Positions 50,434 through 58,440 of a stretch of 64,000 bases of DNA are shown here, one piece after another. The notes below the pieces were generated by a model that was not told the DNA's origin, did not search any database, and saw only the letters and a program-made list of their open reading frames with translations. The DNA is from Pseudonocardia sp. TRM90224 (lineage in GTDB: Bacteria > Actinomycetota > Actinomycetes > Mycobacteriales > Pseudonocardiaceae), in NCBI RefSeq assembly GCF_021245725.1, contig NZ_JAJGSX010000006.1:310001-374000 (forward strand), in the 5' to 3' direction. Numbering within the stretch: position 1 is the first letter of the stretch; the number at the start of each line of letters is the position of its first letter. Made by a program: the position numbers and the translations under genes.

Positions 50434-52600
50434 CCGCGTGGCGCAGGCGGAGGCTGTTGGTGACGACGAGGAGCGACGAGAGCGCCATCGCCGCGCCGGC
50501 GACGAGCGGGTTGAGCAGGCCGGCCGCGGCGAGCGGGACGGCGGCGAGGTTGTAGCCGAACGCCCAGGCGAGGTTGCCGCGGATGGTGCCGAGCGTGGCT
50601 CGTGCAAGGTCGACGGCGGCGGGCAGCAGCCGCAGGTCGTCGCGGACGAGCACGACGTCGGCGGCGTCGAGCGCCACATCCGCGCCCGCGCCGACCGCGA
50701 TGCCGAGGTCGGCCGCGGCAAGCGCGGCCGCGTCGTTGACGCCGTCGCCGACCATCGCCACGCGCCGCCCCTGCGCCTGCAGCCTGCGGATCTCGGCGAC
50801 CTTGCCGTCCGGCATCGCCCGCGCGATCACCTCGGTGATCCCGACGGCAGCGGCGACGGCGTGCGCGGGCGCCGGCCCGTCACCAGTCACGAGCACCGGC
50901 TGCAGGCCCCGCGCGCGCAGCGCGGCGACGGCGCCCGCAGCGCTGGGCGCGAGCGGGTCGGCCAGTGCGATCGCGCCGGCGATCCGACCGTCGACTGTCA
51001 CGCCGACGGTCGTGCGCCCCGCGGCGGCCCACCCGCCCGTCGCCGCCCGCAGGTCGTCATCGAGGAGCGCTTCGTCGACCCTGCCGACCACAACGGCGCG
51101 TCCCTCGACCGTCCCGCGCGCGCCGAGGCCCGGCATCGCCTCGAAGTCCGCGACGTCCGGGACCGACGGCAGCTCCCCGCCCGCCCGCTGGACGATCGCG
51201 CGGGCGATCGGGTGCTCCGATGCACGCTCCACGGCCGCCGCGAGGCGCAGCAGCTCGGCCTCCGCGACGCCGTCCACGCAGGCCAGCGCGACGACCGACA
51301 TCCGGCCGGTGGTCAGCGTGCCGGTCTTGTCGAGCACAACGGTGTCCACAGCGCGCACGGCCTCCAGCGCGCGGTGGCCCTTCAGGAATATCCCCAGCTC
51401 GGCGCCGCGGCCGGCAGCAACCATCAGCGCGGTGGGCGTCGCGAGCCCCAATGCGCACGGGCACGCGATCACGACGACCGAGAGCGCCGCGGCGACGGCG
51501 TCGTGCGTGGTGGCGCCCGCGAGCAGCCAACCGGCCAGCGTCGCGGCGGCAACCCCGAGAACGACCGGCACGAACACCGCGGAGACCCGGTCGACCAGCC
51601 GCTGCGCCGCAGACTTCTGCACCTGCGCCTGCTCGACGGCACGCAGCATCCTGGCCAGCCGCGTGTCGGCTCCGACGGTGTCGGCACGGACGACGAGCCG
51701 CCCACCGGTCGCGATGGTGCCGCCGGTGACCTCGTCGCCCGCCGCCACCTCCGCCGGCACCGGCTCGCCCGTCATCGCGCTCGTGTCGACCGCGGCCACG
51801 CCGTCGACGACCGTGCCGTCGGTGGCGACCCGCTCACCGGGCCGGACGAGGAACAGGTCGCCGGCCCGCAGGAGGTCCGTCGGCAGCGTGCGCTCGCCGC
51901 CGTCCTCGTCGAGGACGGTGACCTCGTCGCTGCGCAGCAGCGCGAGCGACCGCATGACGCCGGCCGCGCCGCGCCGGGCCCGGGCCTCGAAGTAGCGCCC
52001 GGCCAGCACGAACGTCGTGACGCCCGCGGCCACCTCCAGGTATAGCGGTCCGCTCGGGTGCAGCACGGCGGCCCATCCCGTCGCGGTGGCGACCTCACCC
52101 GTCGCGAGGTTCGCCAGCGACCACCCGCTCGCCGCGACGACCCCGACCGACACCAGCGTGTCCATCGTCGTCGTGCCGTGGCGCAGGTTGACCAGCGCGG
52201 CGCGGTGGAACGGCCACGCCGCCCACCCGACGACCGGCAGCGCCAGCGCGGCGACAACCACCTCCCAGCCGGGGAACCGGAGCCCGGGCACGAGCGAGAG
52301 CGCCAGCGAGACGTCGGCGACCGGGATGAAGAGCAGCAGCGCGACCGCGAACCGCCTGCGCAGGTCGCGTACGGGGTCGGCGGCCGGCGGCTCGGCGGTG
52401 GGCAGGCCGGCGCGGTAGCCGGCCTTCTCGACGGTCGCCAGCAGCGTCGCGACGGGCACGTCCGGGCCGTGCTCGACGCTGGCCCGTCCGGTGGCGAGGT
52501 TCACCGTGGCCGTGACGCCCGCCAGCTTGCCGAGCTTGCGCTCCACCCGCCCGACGCACGCGGCGCACGTCATGCCGCCGACGGTGATCGTTGTGGTCAC
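50384..52600 (-). CDS. copA: copper-translocating P-type ATPase
   Basis: 738 residues. N-terminal heavy-metal domain with Cys12 and Cys15 in GGMTCAACVGRVE. The membrane metal site is Cys380-Pro-Cys382 in ACPCALGLA; phosphorylation Asp424 in DKTGTLTTG; nucleotide domain with SEHPIA; hinge in MVGDGVNDAAAL. The actuator loop reads AMTGEPVPAE. CPC with one HMA domain indicates a Cu(I) exporter of the CopA group; some CtpA/CtpV-like pumps supply copper to enzymes instead. A CopD/CtaG gene converges on it and a YeeE/YedE transporter lies upstream. Confidence 0.93.
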   Translation of the reverse strand: MTTTITVGGMTCAACVGRVERKLGKLAGVTATVNLATGRASVEHGPDVPVATLLATVEKAGYRAGLPTAEPPAADPVRDLRRRFAVALLLFIPVADVSLALSLVPGLRFPGWEVVVAALALPVVGWAAWPFHRAALVNLRHGTTTMDTLVSVGVVAASGWSLANLATGEVATATGWAAVLHPSGPLYLEVAAGVTTFVLAGRYFEARARRGAAGVMRSLALLRSDEVTVLDEDGGERTLPTDLLRAGDLFLVRPGERVATDGTVVDGVAAVDTSAMTGEPVPAEVAAGDEVTGGTIATGGRLVVRADTVGADTRLARMLRAVEQAQVQKSAAQRLVDRVSAVFVPVVLGVAAATLAGWLLAGATTHDAVAAALSVVVIACPCALGLATPTALMVAAGRGAELGIFLKGHRALEAVRAVDTVVLDKTGTLTTGRMSVVALACVDGVAEAELLRLAAAVERASEHPIARAIVQRAGGELPSVPDVADFEAMPGLGARGTVEGRAVVVGRVDEALLDDDLRAATGGWAAAGRTTVGVTVDGRIAGAIALADPLAPSAAGAVAALRARGLQPVLVTGDGPAPAHAVAAAVGITEVIARAMPDGKVAEIRRLQAQGRRVAMVGDGVNDAAALAAADLGIAVGAGADVALDAADVVLVRDDLRLLPAAVDLARATLGTIRGNLAWAFGYNLAAVPLAAAGLLNPLVAGAAMALSSLLVVTNSLRLRHAAVDNDVLAVVSAHKQP

Positions 52601-52636
52601 TCAGCAGAGGTCGCCGGCGGCCGGGCTCGGGTTCCC

Positions 52637-53899
52637 TCAGCAGACGGAGTCGGACGGCCGCGGGTTGGCCAGGCCGAACAGGCCGCGGGCGCGCAGGCCG
52701 ACCCACGTGCCGCCGAGCGCAGCGACCGCCCACACCCAGCCCGACAGGCTCCCGGACGCGATCCCGGCGAGGTAGGCGCCGATGTTGCAGCCGCTCGCCA
52801 GCCGCGCCCCGATGCCCATGATGATCCCGCCGAGCACGGCGGCGAGCGCGGTGCGCCACGGCAGGGAGCTGCGCACGATCCAGGCACCGCCCGCCGTTGC
52901 CGCCAGCGCGGCCCCGATCACGATCCCGATGTCGGTGAGGGACGTCTTGTCCGCCAGCACGGGCCCGGCGAGCGACTTCGCCTGCGCGGGCTGCTGCCAG
53001 TACGCCCACGTCTCCGGGTGCAGCCCGACGGCCTGCAGCACCTTCGCGCCCCAGAGCGCGAACGCGCTGGTGATGCCCCAGGCGCCGCCGGAGACGAGCA
53101 GCACCGCACCACCGAGCGCGGCCAGCACGAGCGCCCCGACCAGCATCGGCCACGAACCGCGCAGGATCCGCGCCGCGCCGCTCGCGGCCGGTGCCGGTGC
53201 GGTCGGCGGCGGGTTGCGGCGTGCCTGCACGACCCGGCTCACCAGCACGACCGCGAGCAGCGCCACGATCGTCACCGCCCACGACCCGAACCACCCGATG
53301 TGATCGGCCAGCACCACGGCCGGCAGCGCCGGCAGATCTGCGACCAGCGGATATCCCCAGGTGAACAGGACCGAGCCGGTGATGAAGCCGAAGAGCGTCA
53401 GCACGATCGTGCCCTGCCCGGAGCCGACGGCGAACAGCGTCCCGGAGGCGCACGCGCCGCCCAGCTGCATGCCGATGCCGAACAGGAACGCGCCCAGCAC
53501 GAGCCCGACGCCGAGCGTGCCGGCGGAGGGCGCGGGAGTGCTGCCGAACACCCCCGTCCCGGTGCCGATGATCAACGCGAACAGGGTGGCGGTGGTCCCG
53601 AGCAGCAACGCGTGCGCGCGCAGCCCCGTCCCGTTGCCGACGGCGACGAGCTGGCGCCACGCCGAGGTGAAGCCGAAGCGCGAGTGGAAGAGCGCCACCC
53701 CGAGCCCGACACCCAGCGCGAGCAGCACCGCCTGCCGCGCGCCGTGCTGGAGGCCGACGTAGGTGATCAGGGCGGCGCCGATGACGGCGAACGACGCGAG
53801 CGCGCGCCATTGCACCGGCGCGGCCGGATCGGGTGGTGGGGCGACCGCGCACGTCGGCGCGGGGGAGAGGAGCGTGCGTGGACCGGCGTCGACAGACAT
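52637..53899 (-). CDS. YeeE/YedE family transporter (thiosulfate/sulfur uptake type)
   Basis: 420 residues from ATG 53899, with GAAGGA upstream. Around ten membrane segments. The two family repeats show Cys motifs: RFGFTSAWRQL and MQLGGACASGTLFAVGSGQG in the first, RLASGCNIGAYLAGIASGSL in the second. In characterised members such Cys residues pass thiosulfate inward. The protein ends PRPSDSVC with a C-terminal Cys. It is 36 bp upstream of copA on the same strand, linking sulfur uptake and copper export in one probable operon. Confidence 0.92.
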   Translation of the reverse strand: MSVDAGPRTLLSPAPTCAVAPPPDPAAPVQWRALASFAVIGAALITYVGLQHGARQAVLLALGVGLGVALFHSRFGFTSAWRQLVAVGNGTGLRAHALLLGTTATLFALIIGTGTGVFGSTPAPSAGTLGVGLVLGAFLFGIGMQLGGACASGTLFAVGSGQGTIVLTLFGFITGSVLFTWGYPLVADLPALPAVVLADHIGWFGSWAVTIVALLAVVLVSRVVQARRNPPPTAPAPAASGAARILRGSWPMLVGALVLAALGGAVLLVSGGAWGITSAFALWGAKVLQAVGLHPETWAYWQQPAQAKSLAGPVLADKTSLTDIGIVIGAALAATAGGAWIVRSSLPWRTALAAVLGGIIMGIGARLASGCNIGAYLAGIASGSLSGWVWAVAALGGTWVGLRARGLFGLANPRPSDSVC

Positions 53900-54010
53900 G
53901 GATGTCCTTCTGAAGGGCAAGACGGCAGGGACGGGCGGTGTTCAGTCACACCCGACAGGCCGCACCACGCTGCGTGCAGTGATCGACGAAGCGGCGCCGC
54001 GTCAGAAGGA

Positions 54011-54397
54011 TCACCCGTGCAGGGTAACCGCCAACGCATCGTCCACGCTCGGGTACAGCGGGATGATCTGCTGGAGGTTCATCGCCTCCCACGGCCGGGT
54101 GACGGGCCGGTGGTCGGCCGGCGCGACGACCCGCACGGCCACATCCGTCCCGGTGCCGCCCTGCGCGGGCGCCGAGGCTCTCGTCGCGATGTTGGCCAGC
54201 ACCCCGAGGCCCGACGAGCCGAGGAACTCGACGTCGCTCAGATCGATGACGACGGCGTCGAGCGCGGCGTTGCCCAGCGCGTCGTCGACGGCCGCCATCA
54301 GCGCCGGCGCGGTGTGCAGGTCGAGCTCACCATGCACTGCGACCACCACGGCGGAGCCGGCCGAAGACGTGGGTACGGCGGTGGTGGAGATGCTCAT
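54011..54397 (-). CDS. STAS-domain anti-sigma-factor antagonist
   Basis: 128 residues; ATG 54397 or an upstream GTG 54415. The STAS core reads AVVVAVHGELDLHTAPALMAAVDD, then AVVIDLSDVEFLGSSGLGVLANI, where the Ser in FLGSSGLG is the phosphorylation site of SpoIIAA-type proteins. It would bind a RsbW/SpoIIAB-like kinase to free a stress sigma factor. No partner gene is nearby, as is common for these in Actinobacteria. Confidence 0.9.
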   Translation of the reverse strand: MSISTTAVPTSSAGSAVVVAVHGELDLHTAPALMAAVDDALGNAALDAVVIDLSDVEFLGSSGLGVLANIATRASAPAQGGTGTDVAVRVVAPADHRPVTRPWEAMNLQQIIPLYPSVDDALAVTLHG

Positions 54398-54463
54398 CGG
54401 CGTCGGTTGACCTGTCACGTCGGGCACGGTAGCGCGTCGAGCGGATCTCGGCCGGATCGAGGA

Positions 54464-54748
54464 ATGCCGGAGATGTTTGGGCCCCGGGACGGCGCGGGTA
54501 CTTCCCGGGCGATGCGCGACGGCACTACTCCAGACGACGGCCCCGCCGAGATGGCGGCTGCCGACGTCCGGCGTCTCTTCGAAAAGCTTCCCGCTTTGCA
54601 GAAGGTCGTCGAAGTGGCCGAGGCCGCCGCGGTCGACCTCTTCCCTGGGTGGCGGGCGACGCGGCCCCCGCCCGGCCGGCCGCGGCGCACCATCAACCTC
54701 CAGCGCCCGATCGTGCACGGACCACAGTCAGGTTCGTCGCAGACCTGA
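54464..54748 (+). CDS. small hypothetical protein
   Basis: 94 residues from ATG 54464 (ATG 54512 would give 78). It carries an amphipathic helix pair, AADVRRLFEKLPALQKVVEV and AAAVDLFPGW, then a Pro/Arg-rich tail (RPPPGRPRRTINLQRP). No ribosome site is obvious. It is divergent from the STAS gene and followed by two repeat elements. The helical part has realistic composition, so it may be real, but no family was recognised. Confidence 0.4.
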   Translation: MPEMFGPRDGAGTSRAMRDGTTPDDGPAEMAAADVRRLFEKLPALQKVVEVAEAAAVDLFPGWRATRPPPGRPRRTINLQRPIVHGPQSGSSQT

Positions 54749-54755
54749 CCTGCGC

Positions 54756-54820
54756 CCGTCGAGAACGACGTTGCCGCTGACCTGGGGCAGGCAATGCAGC
54801 GACAACGTCGTTCTCGACGG
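54756..54820. repeat. inverted repeat, GTCGACAACGACGTT family, copy 3
   Basis: Left arm CCGTCGAGAACGACGTTG, right arm CAACGTCGTTCTCGACGG, with additional CCGCTG/CAGCG pairing inside. It lies just after the small gene ending at 54748 and 32 bp before an AAAGCCACTTTC-family element, so two repeat families stand side by side here. Confidence 0.9.
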
Positions 54821-54851
54821 ATTCCAGCGACTCAAGGCCCCTGGGGTCGGG

Positions 54852-54910
54852 GAGGGCAGGAAAGCCACTTTCCTGCCCTGTGAGGGCCGGAAAGTGGCTT
54901 TGCTGCCCTC
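54852..54910. repeat. inverted repeat, AAAGCCACTTTC family, copy 5
   Basis: GAGGGCAGGAAAG-CCA-CTTTCCTGCCC, TGTGA, then GGGCCGGAAAG-TGG-CTTTGCTGCCCTC. It is nearly identical to the copies at 26765 and 38893. It lies 29 bp downstream of the kduD stop (minus) and so could end that transcript. Confidence 0.9.
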
Positions 54911-54939
54911 GCGTGCGGAACGCATGCTTCTCGCTCCGG

Positions 54940-55707
54940 CTACCGGCCGAGCCACCCGCCGTCCACGGCGAGGACGTGGCCGTGCACGTACGCGGCCGAC
55001 GGGGAGCAGAGGAACACCACGGCGCCGACGACGTCGGCCGCCTCGCCCCACCGGCCGGCCGGGATGCGGGCGCGGATCGCCGGTTCGCGCGCCGGGTCGG
55101 CGCGCAGGTCGGTCGTGTTGTCCGTCGCGATGTAGCCGGGCGCAACGGCGTTCACGTTCACCCCGCGGCCCGCCCACTCGTTCGAGAGCGCTCGCGTGAG
55201 CCCGGCCAGCGCGTGCTTCGCCGCCGCGTAGGCCGGCACCCGGATGCCGCCCTGGAACGACAGGAGCGACGCGATGTTGACGATCCGCCCGTCGCCCCGC
55301 TCGACCATCCCGCGGCCGAACTCCTGCGACAGCACGAACGCGGCGTCGAGGTTGACGTCGAGGACGTGACGCCAGTCGTCCCACGGGGTATCGACGGCGT
55401 CGGCCCTGCGGATGGTGCCGGCGTTGTTGACCAGCACGTCCACCTGGCGGTCGGCGGCGATGCCCGCTGCCGTCTCGCGGACGGCCACGTGGTCGGCGAG
55501 GTCGGTCACGACGACGTCGGCGGTCCGACCCCGCTGCTCGACCTCGCGCGCGACGTCGGCGAGCCCGTCGGGCGTGCGGCCCCAGAGGACGAGGTCGGCG
55601 CCCGCGTCGGCCAGCCCGAGCGCGATCGCCCTGCCGAGCCCGGTGCGCGCGCCGGTGACGAGCGCGGTGCGCCCGTCGAGCCCGAACATCCGCTCCAGAC
55701 CGGTCAC
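54940..55707 (-). CDS. kduD: 2-dehydro-3-deoxy-D-gluconate 5-dehydrogenase-like SDR
   Basis: 255 residues. GTG 55707 is chosen because it overlaps the kduI stop (GTGA) and gives an N-terminal length like that of other KduD proteins; ATG 55689 is the alternative. Cofactor motif VTGARTGLGRAIALGLADAG; NNAG motif LVNNAGTIRRADA; Ser in IVNIASLLSFQGG; YxxxK in AYAAAKHAL; GYIATDNT after the active site. It follows kduI, so both act on deoxy-keto-uronates from pectin or glycosaminoglycan breakdown. Confidence 0.9.
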   Translation of the reverse strand: MTGLERMFGLDGRTALVTGARTGLGRAIALGLADAGADLVLWGRTPDGLADVAREVEQRGRTADVVVTDLADHVAVRETAAGIAADRQVDVLVNNAGTIRRADAVDTPWDDWRHVLDVNLDAAFVLSQEFGRGMVERGDGRIVNIASLLSFQGGIRVPAYAAAKHALAGLTRALSNEWAGRGVNVNAVAPGYIATDNTTDLRADPAREPAIRARIPAGRWGEAADVVGAVVFLCSPSAAYVHGHVLAVDGGWLGR

Positions 55708-56522
55708 CGCAGGTCCGGGGTGGCCACGAGGTCCATGTCGTTGTAGGCGATGTTCTCCCCGGCCGTGCACCACACGAACTTGTACGAGCTGGTGCCCGCG
55801 CCGGTGTGCACCGACCACGACGGGCTGATGACGGCCTGCCGGTCGGCCATGATCAGGCTCCGGGTGCGGTCGGGTTGCCCGCACAGGTGCACGATCCGGT
55901 CCTGCTCCGGCAGGTCGAAGTACAGGTAGATCTCGGTGCGCCGGTCGTGGGTGTGGCACGGCATGGTGTTCCAGACGCTGCCCGGCTCGATCGTGGTGAT
56001 CCCCATCGCCAGCTCGTTCGACGCCAGCCCGCCCTGGTGGATGTACTTGCGCAGGGTCCGGACGTTCGCGTGCCCCTGGTCGCCGAGCGCGATCGTCTCG
56101 ACCTCGGCCCGCTTCGCGACCCGGGTCGGGTGCTGCGCGTGCGACGGCGCGGACACCATGTAGAACGCGGCGTCGCCGGCCAGCGTCACCGCGGCCGTCC
56201 CGGCGCCGACGTAGACGATGTCCTCCGCCTCGACCGCGATCCGCTCGCCGTCGGCGACGACCTCACCGCTGCCGCCGATGCAGACGACCCCGATCTCGCG
56301 CCGGTCGCACAGCCGCTCGGCCGCGATCTCCGCCGGGGCCTCCAGCGCCAGCTCGCCGCCCTCGGGCAGCGCGCCGCCGATGAGGATGCGGTCGTGGTGG
56401 GTGAGGGTCCAGCTCACCTCACCCGGCCGGAACAGGTCCTCCAGCACGAACCGCGCGCGCAGCTCGTCGGGAGGCAGGGTGGGCAGCTCGGACGGGTGGG
56501 TCGCGTACCGGACGTCGATCAC
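55704..56522 (-). CDS. kduI: 5-dehydro-4-deoxy-D-glucuronate isomerase
   Basis: 272 residues from GTG 56522. The zinc-binding cupin region reads VWNTMPCHTHDRRTEIYLYF with its His residues and Glu, and a later His appears in ISPSWSVHTGAGTSSYKF. The N-terminus VRYATHPSELPTLPPDELRARF is typical of KduI. It isomerises 5-dehydro-4-deoxyuronate to 3-deoxy-hexulosonate, which KduD then reduces or oxidises. No polysaccharide lyase or uronate transporter is in the window. Confidence 0.93.
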   Translation of the reverse strand: MIDVRYATHPSELPTLPPDELRARFVLEDLFRPGEVSWTLTHHDRILIGGALPEGGELALEAPAEIAAERLCDRREIGVVCIGGSGEVVADGERIAVEAEDIVYVGAGTAAVTLAGDAAFYMVSAPSHAQHPTRVAKRAEVETIALGDQGHANVRTLRKYIHQGGLASNELAMGITTIEPGSVWNTMPCHTHDRRTEIYLYFDLPEQDRIVHLCGQPDRTRSLIMADRQAVISPSWSVHTGAGTSSYKFVWCTAGENIAYNDMDLVATPDLR

Positions 56523-56618
56523 GCTCCGCAGTATCGCCGGGAAGATCGCTGAAGGGGAAACGGGTCGCGCCCGCTGGAAGACTCCTCGTGACGATCAACG
56601 AACCGCAGGAGGTCGACC

Positions 56619-58361
56619 GTGCCGGCAGGTGACATCGGGAGCGAGATCCGCGGCCGGGTGGCCACCGCGCTGCGCGAGGCGTTCGACGTCCGCGTGGAGC
56701 CCGCCGACACGATGGTGCGCCCGTCGGGGCAGGCCGGTGTGGACTACCAGTGCGACATCGCGATGAAGCTGGCCCGGACGCTGCGCAGACCTCCGCGCGA
56801 GGTCGCCGAGGCGGTCGTCGGCGCGCTGGGCACGTCGAGCGTGTTCGAGCCGCCGCAGGTCAGCGGGCCCGGGTTCGTCAACTTCACGCTGCGGACCGAC
56901 TGGCTCGCCGCACGGGTGGCGGGTCTGCTCGGCGACGGCCGGCTCGGGGTGGCGGCGACGCAGCGGCCCCGGCGGATCGCGCTGGACTACTCCAGCCCCA
57001 ACGTCGCCAAGGAGATGCACGTCGGCCACCTGCGCCCGACGATCATCGGCGACGCCTTGCTGCGGCTGCTGAGGTTCGCCGGGCACGAGGTGCTGCCGCA
57101 CAACCACCTCGGGGACTGGGGCACGCCGTTCGGCATGCTGATCGAGCACCTGGTCGACATCGGCTGGGAATCGGGCGGCGACCACACCATCAACGACCTC
57201 GACGGCTTCTACCGGCAGGCCCGCGCGAAATTCGACGGCGAGCCCGGCTTCGCCGACCGGTCGCGCGCCCGCGTCGTCGCGCTGCAGGGTGGTGACCAAC
57301 GGACGCTGCGGCTGTGGCGCGCGCTCGTCGACGAGTCGACCCGGCACTTCAACGAGGTCTACCGGCTGCTCGACGTCGGCCTCACCGACGACGACATCTA
57401 CGGCGAGAGCTTCTACGACCCGATGCTCGCCGGCACCGTCGCCGACCTGGAGGGAAAGGGCCTGACGCGGGTCAGCGACGGCGCCGTCTGCCTGTTCCCC
57501 GTGGGCTTCGCCAACCGGGAGGGCGAGCCGCTGCCGCTGATCCTGCGCAAGCGCGACGGCGGGTACGGCTACCACGTGACGGACGTGGCGACGCTCCGGT
57601 ACTGGACGGCGGAGCGCGGTGTGGACGACCTGCTCTACGTGGTCGGGGCGCCGCAGGCGCAGCACTTCCGGATGGTGTTCGCGGCCGGGCGGGAGGCCGG
57701 CTACCTCACCGACGCGCACCGCGCCGTCCACATCGGGTTCGGCAGCATGCTCGGCGAGGACGGCCGGACCATCCGGACGCGAGCCGGCGGCTCCGTGAAG
57801 CTCGCCGACCTGCTCGCGGAGGCCGTCGACAACGCGGCCGAGATCGTGGCGGAACGCTCCCAGCTGGAGCCGGCCGAGCAGGCGCAGGTGGCGAGGGCGG
57901 TCGGGCTCGGCGCGCTCAAGTACGCCGACCTGTCGAGCGACCGGGAGCACGACTACGTGTTCACGTGGAGCCGGATGCTCGCCACGGAGGGCAACACGTC
58001 GGTGTACCTGCAGTACGCCGTCGCCCGGATCCGGTCGATCTTGCGCTCGGCCGGGGCGGTGCCTCCTCCCGGCACGGTGGTGCAGCTCGGCGAGCCGGCC
58101 GAGCGGGCGCTGGCGGTGAAGCTGCTGCAGTTGCCGGCCGCCGTCGACGCGGCCGTCGAGGGCTACGCGCCGCACAAGCTCTGCACGTACCTCTACGAGC
58201 TGGCGAAGGTGTTCACCGCCTTCCACGGCAGCTGCCCGATCCTGAAGGACCACGTCGCTCCCGACGTCCGCGGCTCGCGGCTGGTGCTGGCCCACCTGAC
58301 CGCGGAGGTGCTGGTGCTCGGCCTCGCGCTCATCGGGATCGAGGCGCCGCAACGCATGTAG
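56619..58361 (+). CDS. argS: arginyl-tRNA synthetase
   Basis: 580 residues from GTG 56619, with AGGAGG six bases upstream. The N-terminal Add-1 domain (EIRGRVATALREAF, then SGPGFVNFTL) is present; the HIGH motif reads HVGH in SSPNVAKEMHVGHLRP; the KMSK-equivalent region is GSMLGEDGRTIRTRAGGSVKL; the DALR anticodon domain contains LQYAVARIRSILR and ends IGIEAPQRM. This SPNVAKEMHVGH form resembles the E. coli type as much as the housekeeping actinobacterial one, and the neighbours are not the usual lysA/hom genes. It could be a second or replaced ArgS. Confidence 0.92.
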   Translation: MPAGDIGSEIRGRVATALREAFDVRVEPADTMVRPSGQAGVDYQCDIAMKLARTLRRPPREVAEAVVGALGTSSVFEPPQVSGPGFVNFTLRTDWLAARVAGLLGDGRLGVAATQRPRRIALDYSSPNVAKEMHVGHLRPTIIGDALLRLLRFAGHEVLPHNHLGDWGTPFGMLIEHLVDIGWESGGDHTINDLDGFYRQARAKFDGEPGFADRSRARVVALQGGDQRTLRLWRALVDESTRHFNEVYRLLDVGLTDDDIYGESFYDPMLAGTVADLEGKGLTRVSDGAVCLFPVGFANREGEPLPLILRKRDGGYGYHVTDVATLRYWTAERGVDDLLYVVGAPQAQHFRMVFAAGREAGYLTDAHRAVHIGFGSMLGEDGRTIRTRAGGSVKLADLLAEAVDNAAEIVAERSQLEPAEQAQVARAVGLGALKYADLSSDREHDYVFTWSRMLATEGNTSVYLQYAVARIRSILRSAGAVPPPGTVVQLGEPAERALAVKLLQLPAAVDAAVEGYAPHKLCTYLYELAKVFTAFHGSCPILKDHVAPDVRGSRLVLAHLTAEVLVLGLALIGIEAPQRM

Positions 58362-58363
58362 GC

Positions 58364-58438
58364 GAAACTTCCCCACCGTTTTGCCAACTTGCACACCCTG
58401 CGGGGCATGCAGGTTGGCAAAACGGTGGGGAAGTTCGG
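58364..58438. repeat. inverted repeat, CTTCCCCACCGTTTTGCC family, copy 2
   Basis: Left arm CTTCCCCACCGTTTTGCC followed by AACTTGCA; right arm TGCAGGTT followed by GGCAAAACGGTGGGGAAG, with a short G/C centre. It lies 3 bp after argS (plus) and 3 bp before the EamA gene end (minus), exactly between convergent genes like copy 1 at 6345. Confidence 0.92.
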
Positions 58439-58440
58439 GG

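Noticed and set aside
53900-54010. A riboswitch or small RNA upstream of the YeeE/YedE gene
   Set aside because: The region has some G/C-rich stems, but I could not match any riboswitch core, and it also contains the 3' side of the STAS gene neighbourhood.
54464-54748. The extended plus frame starting at 52058
   Set aside because: Everything before 54464 is antisense to copA and the YeeE/YedE gene and has shadow composition; only the short end might be a gene.
42594-54820. The GTCGACAACGACGTT elements as phage or integrase attachment sites
   Set aside because: They are inverted repeats at gene ends with no tRNA, integrase or flanking insertion; the terminator-like or binding-site explanation fits better.
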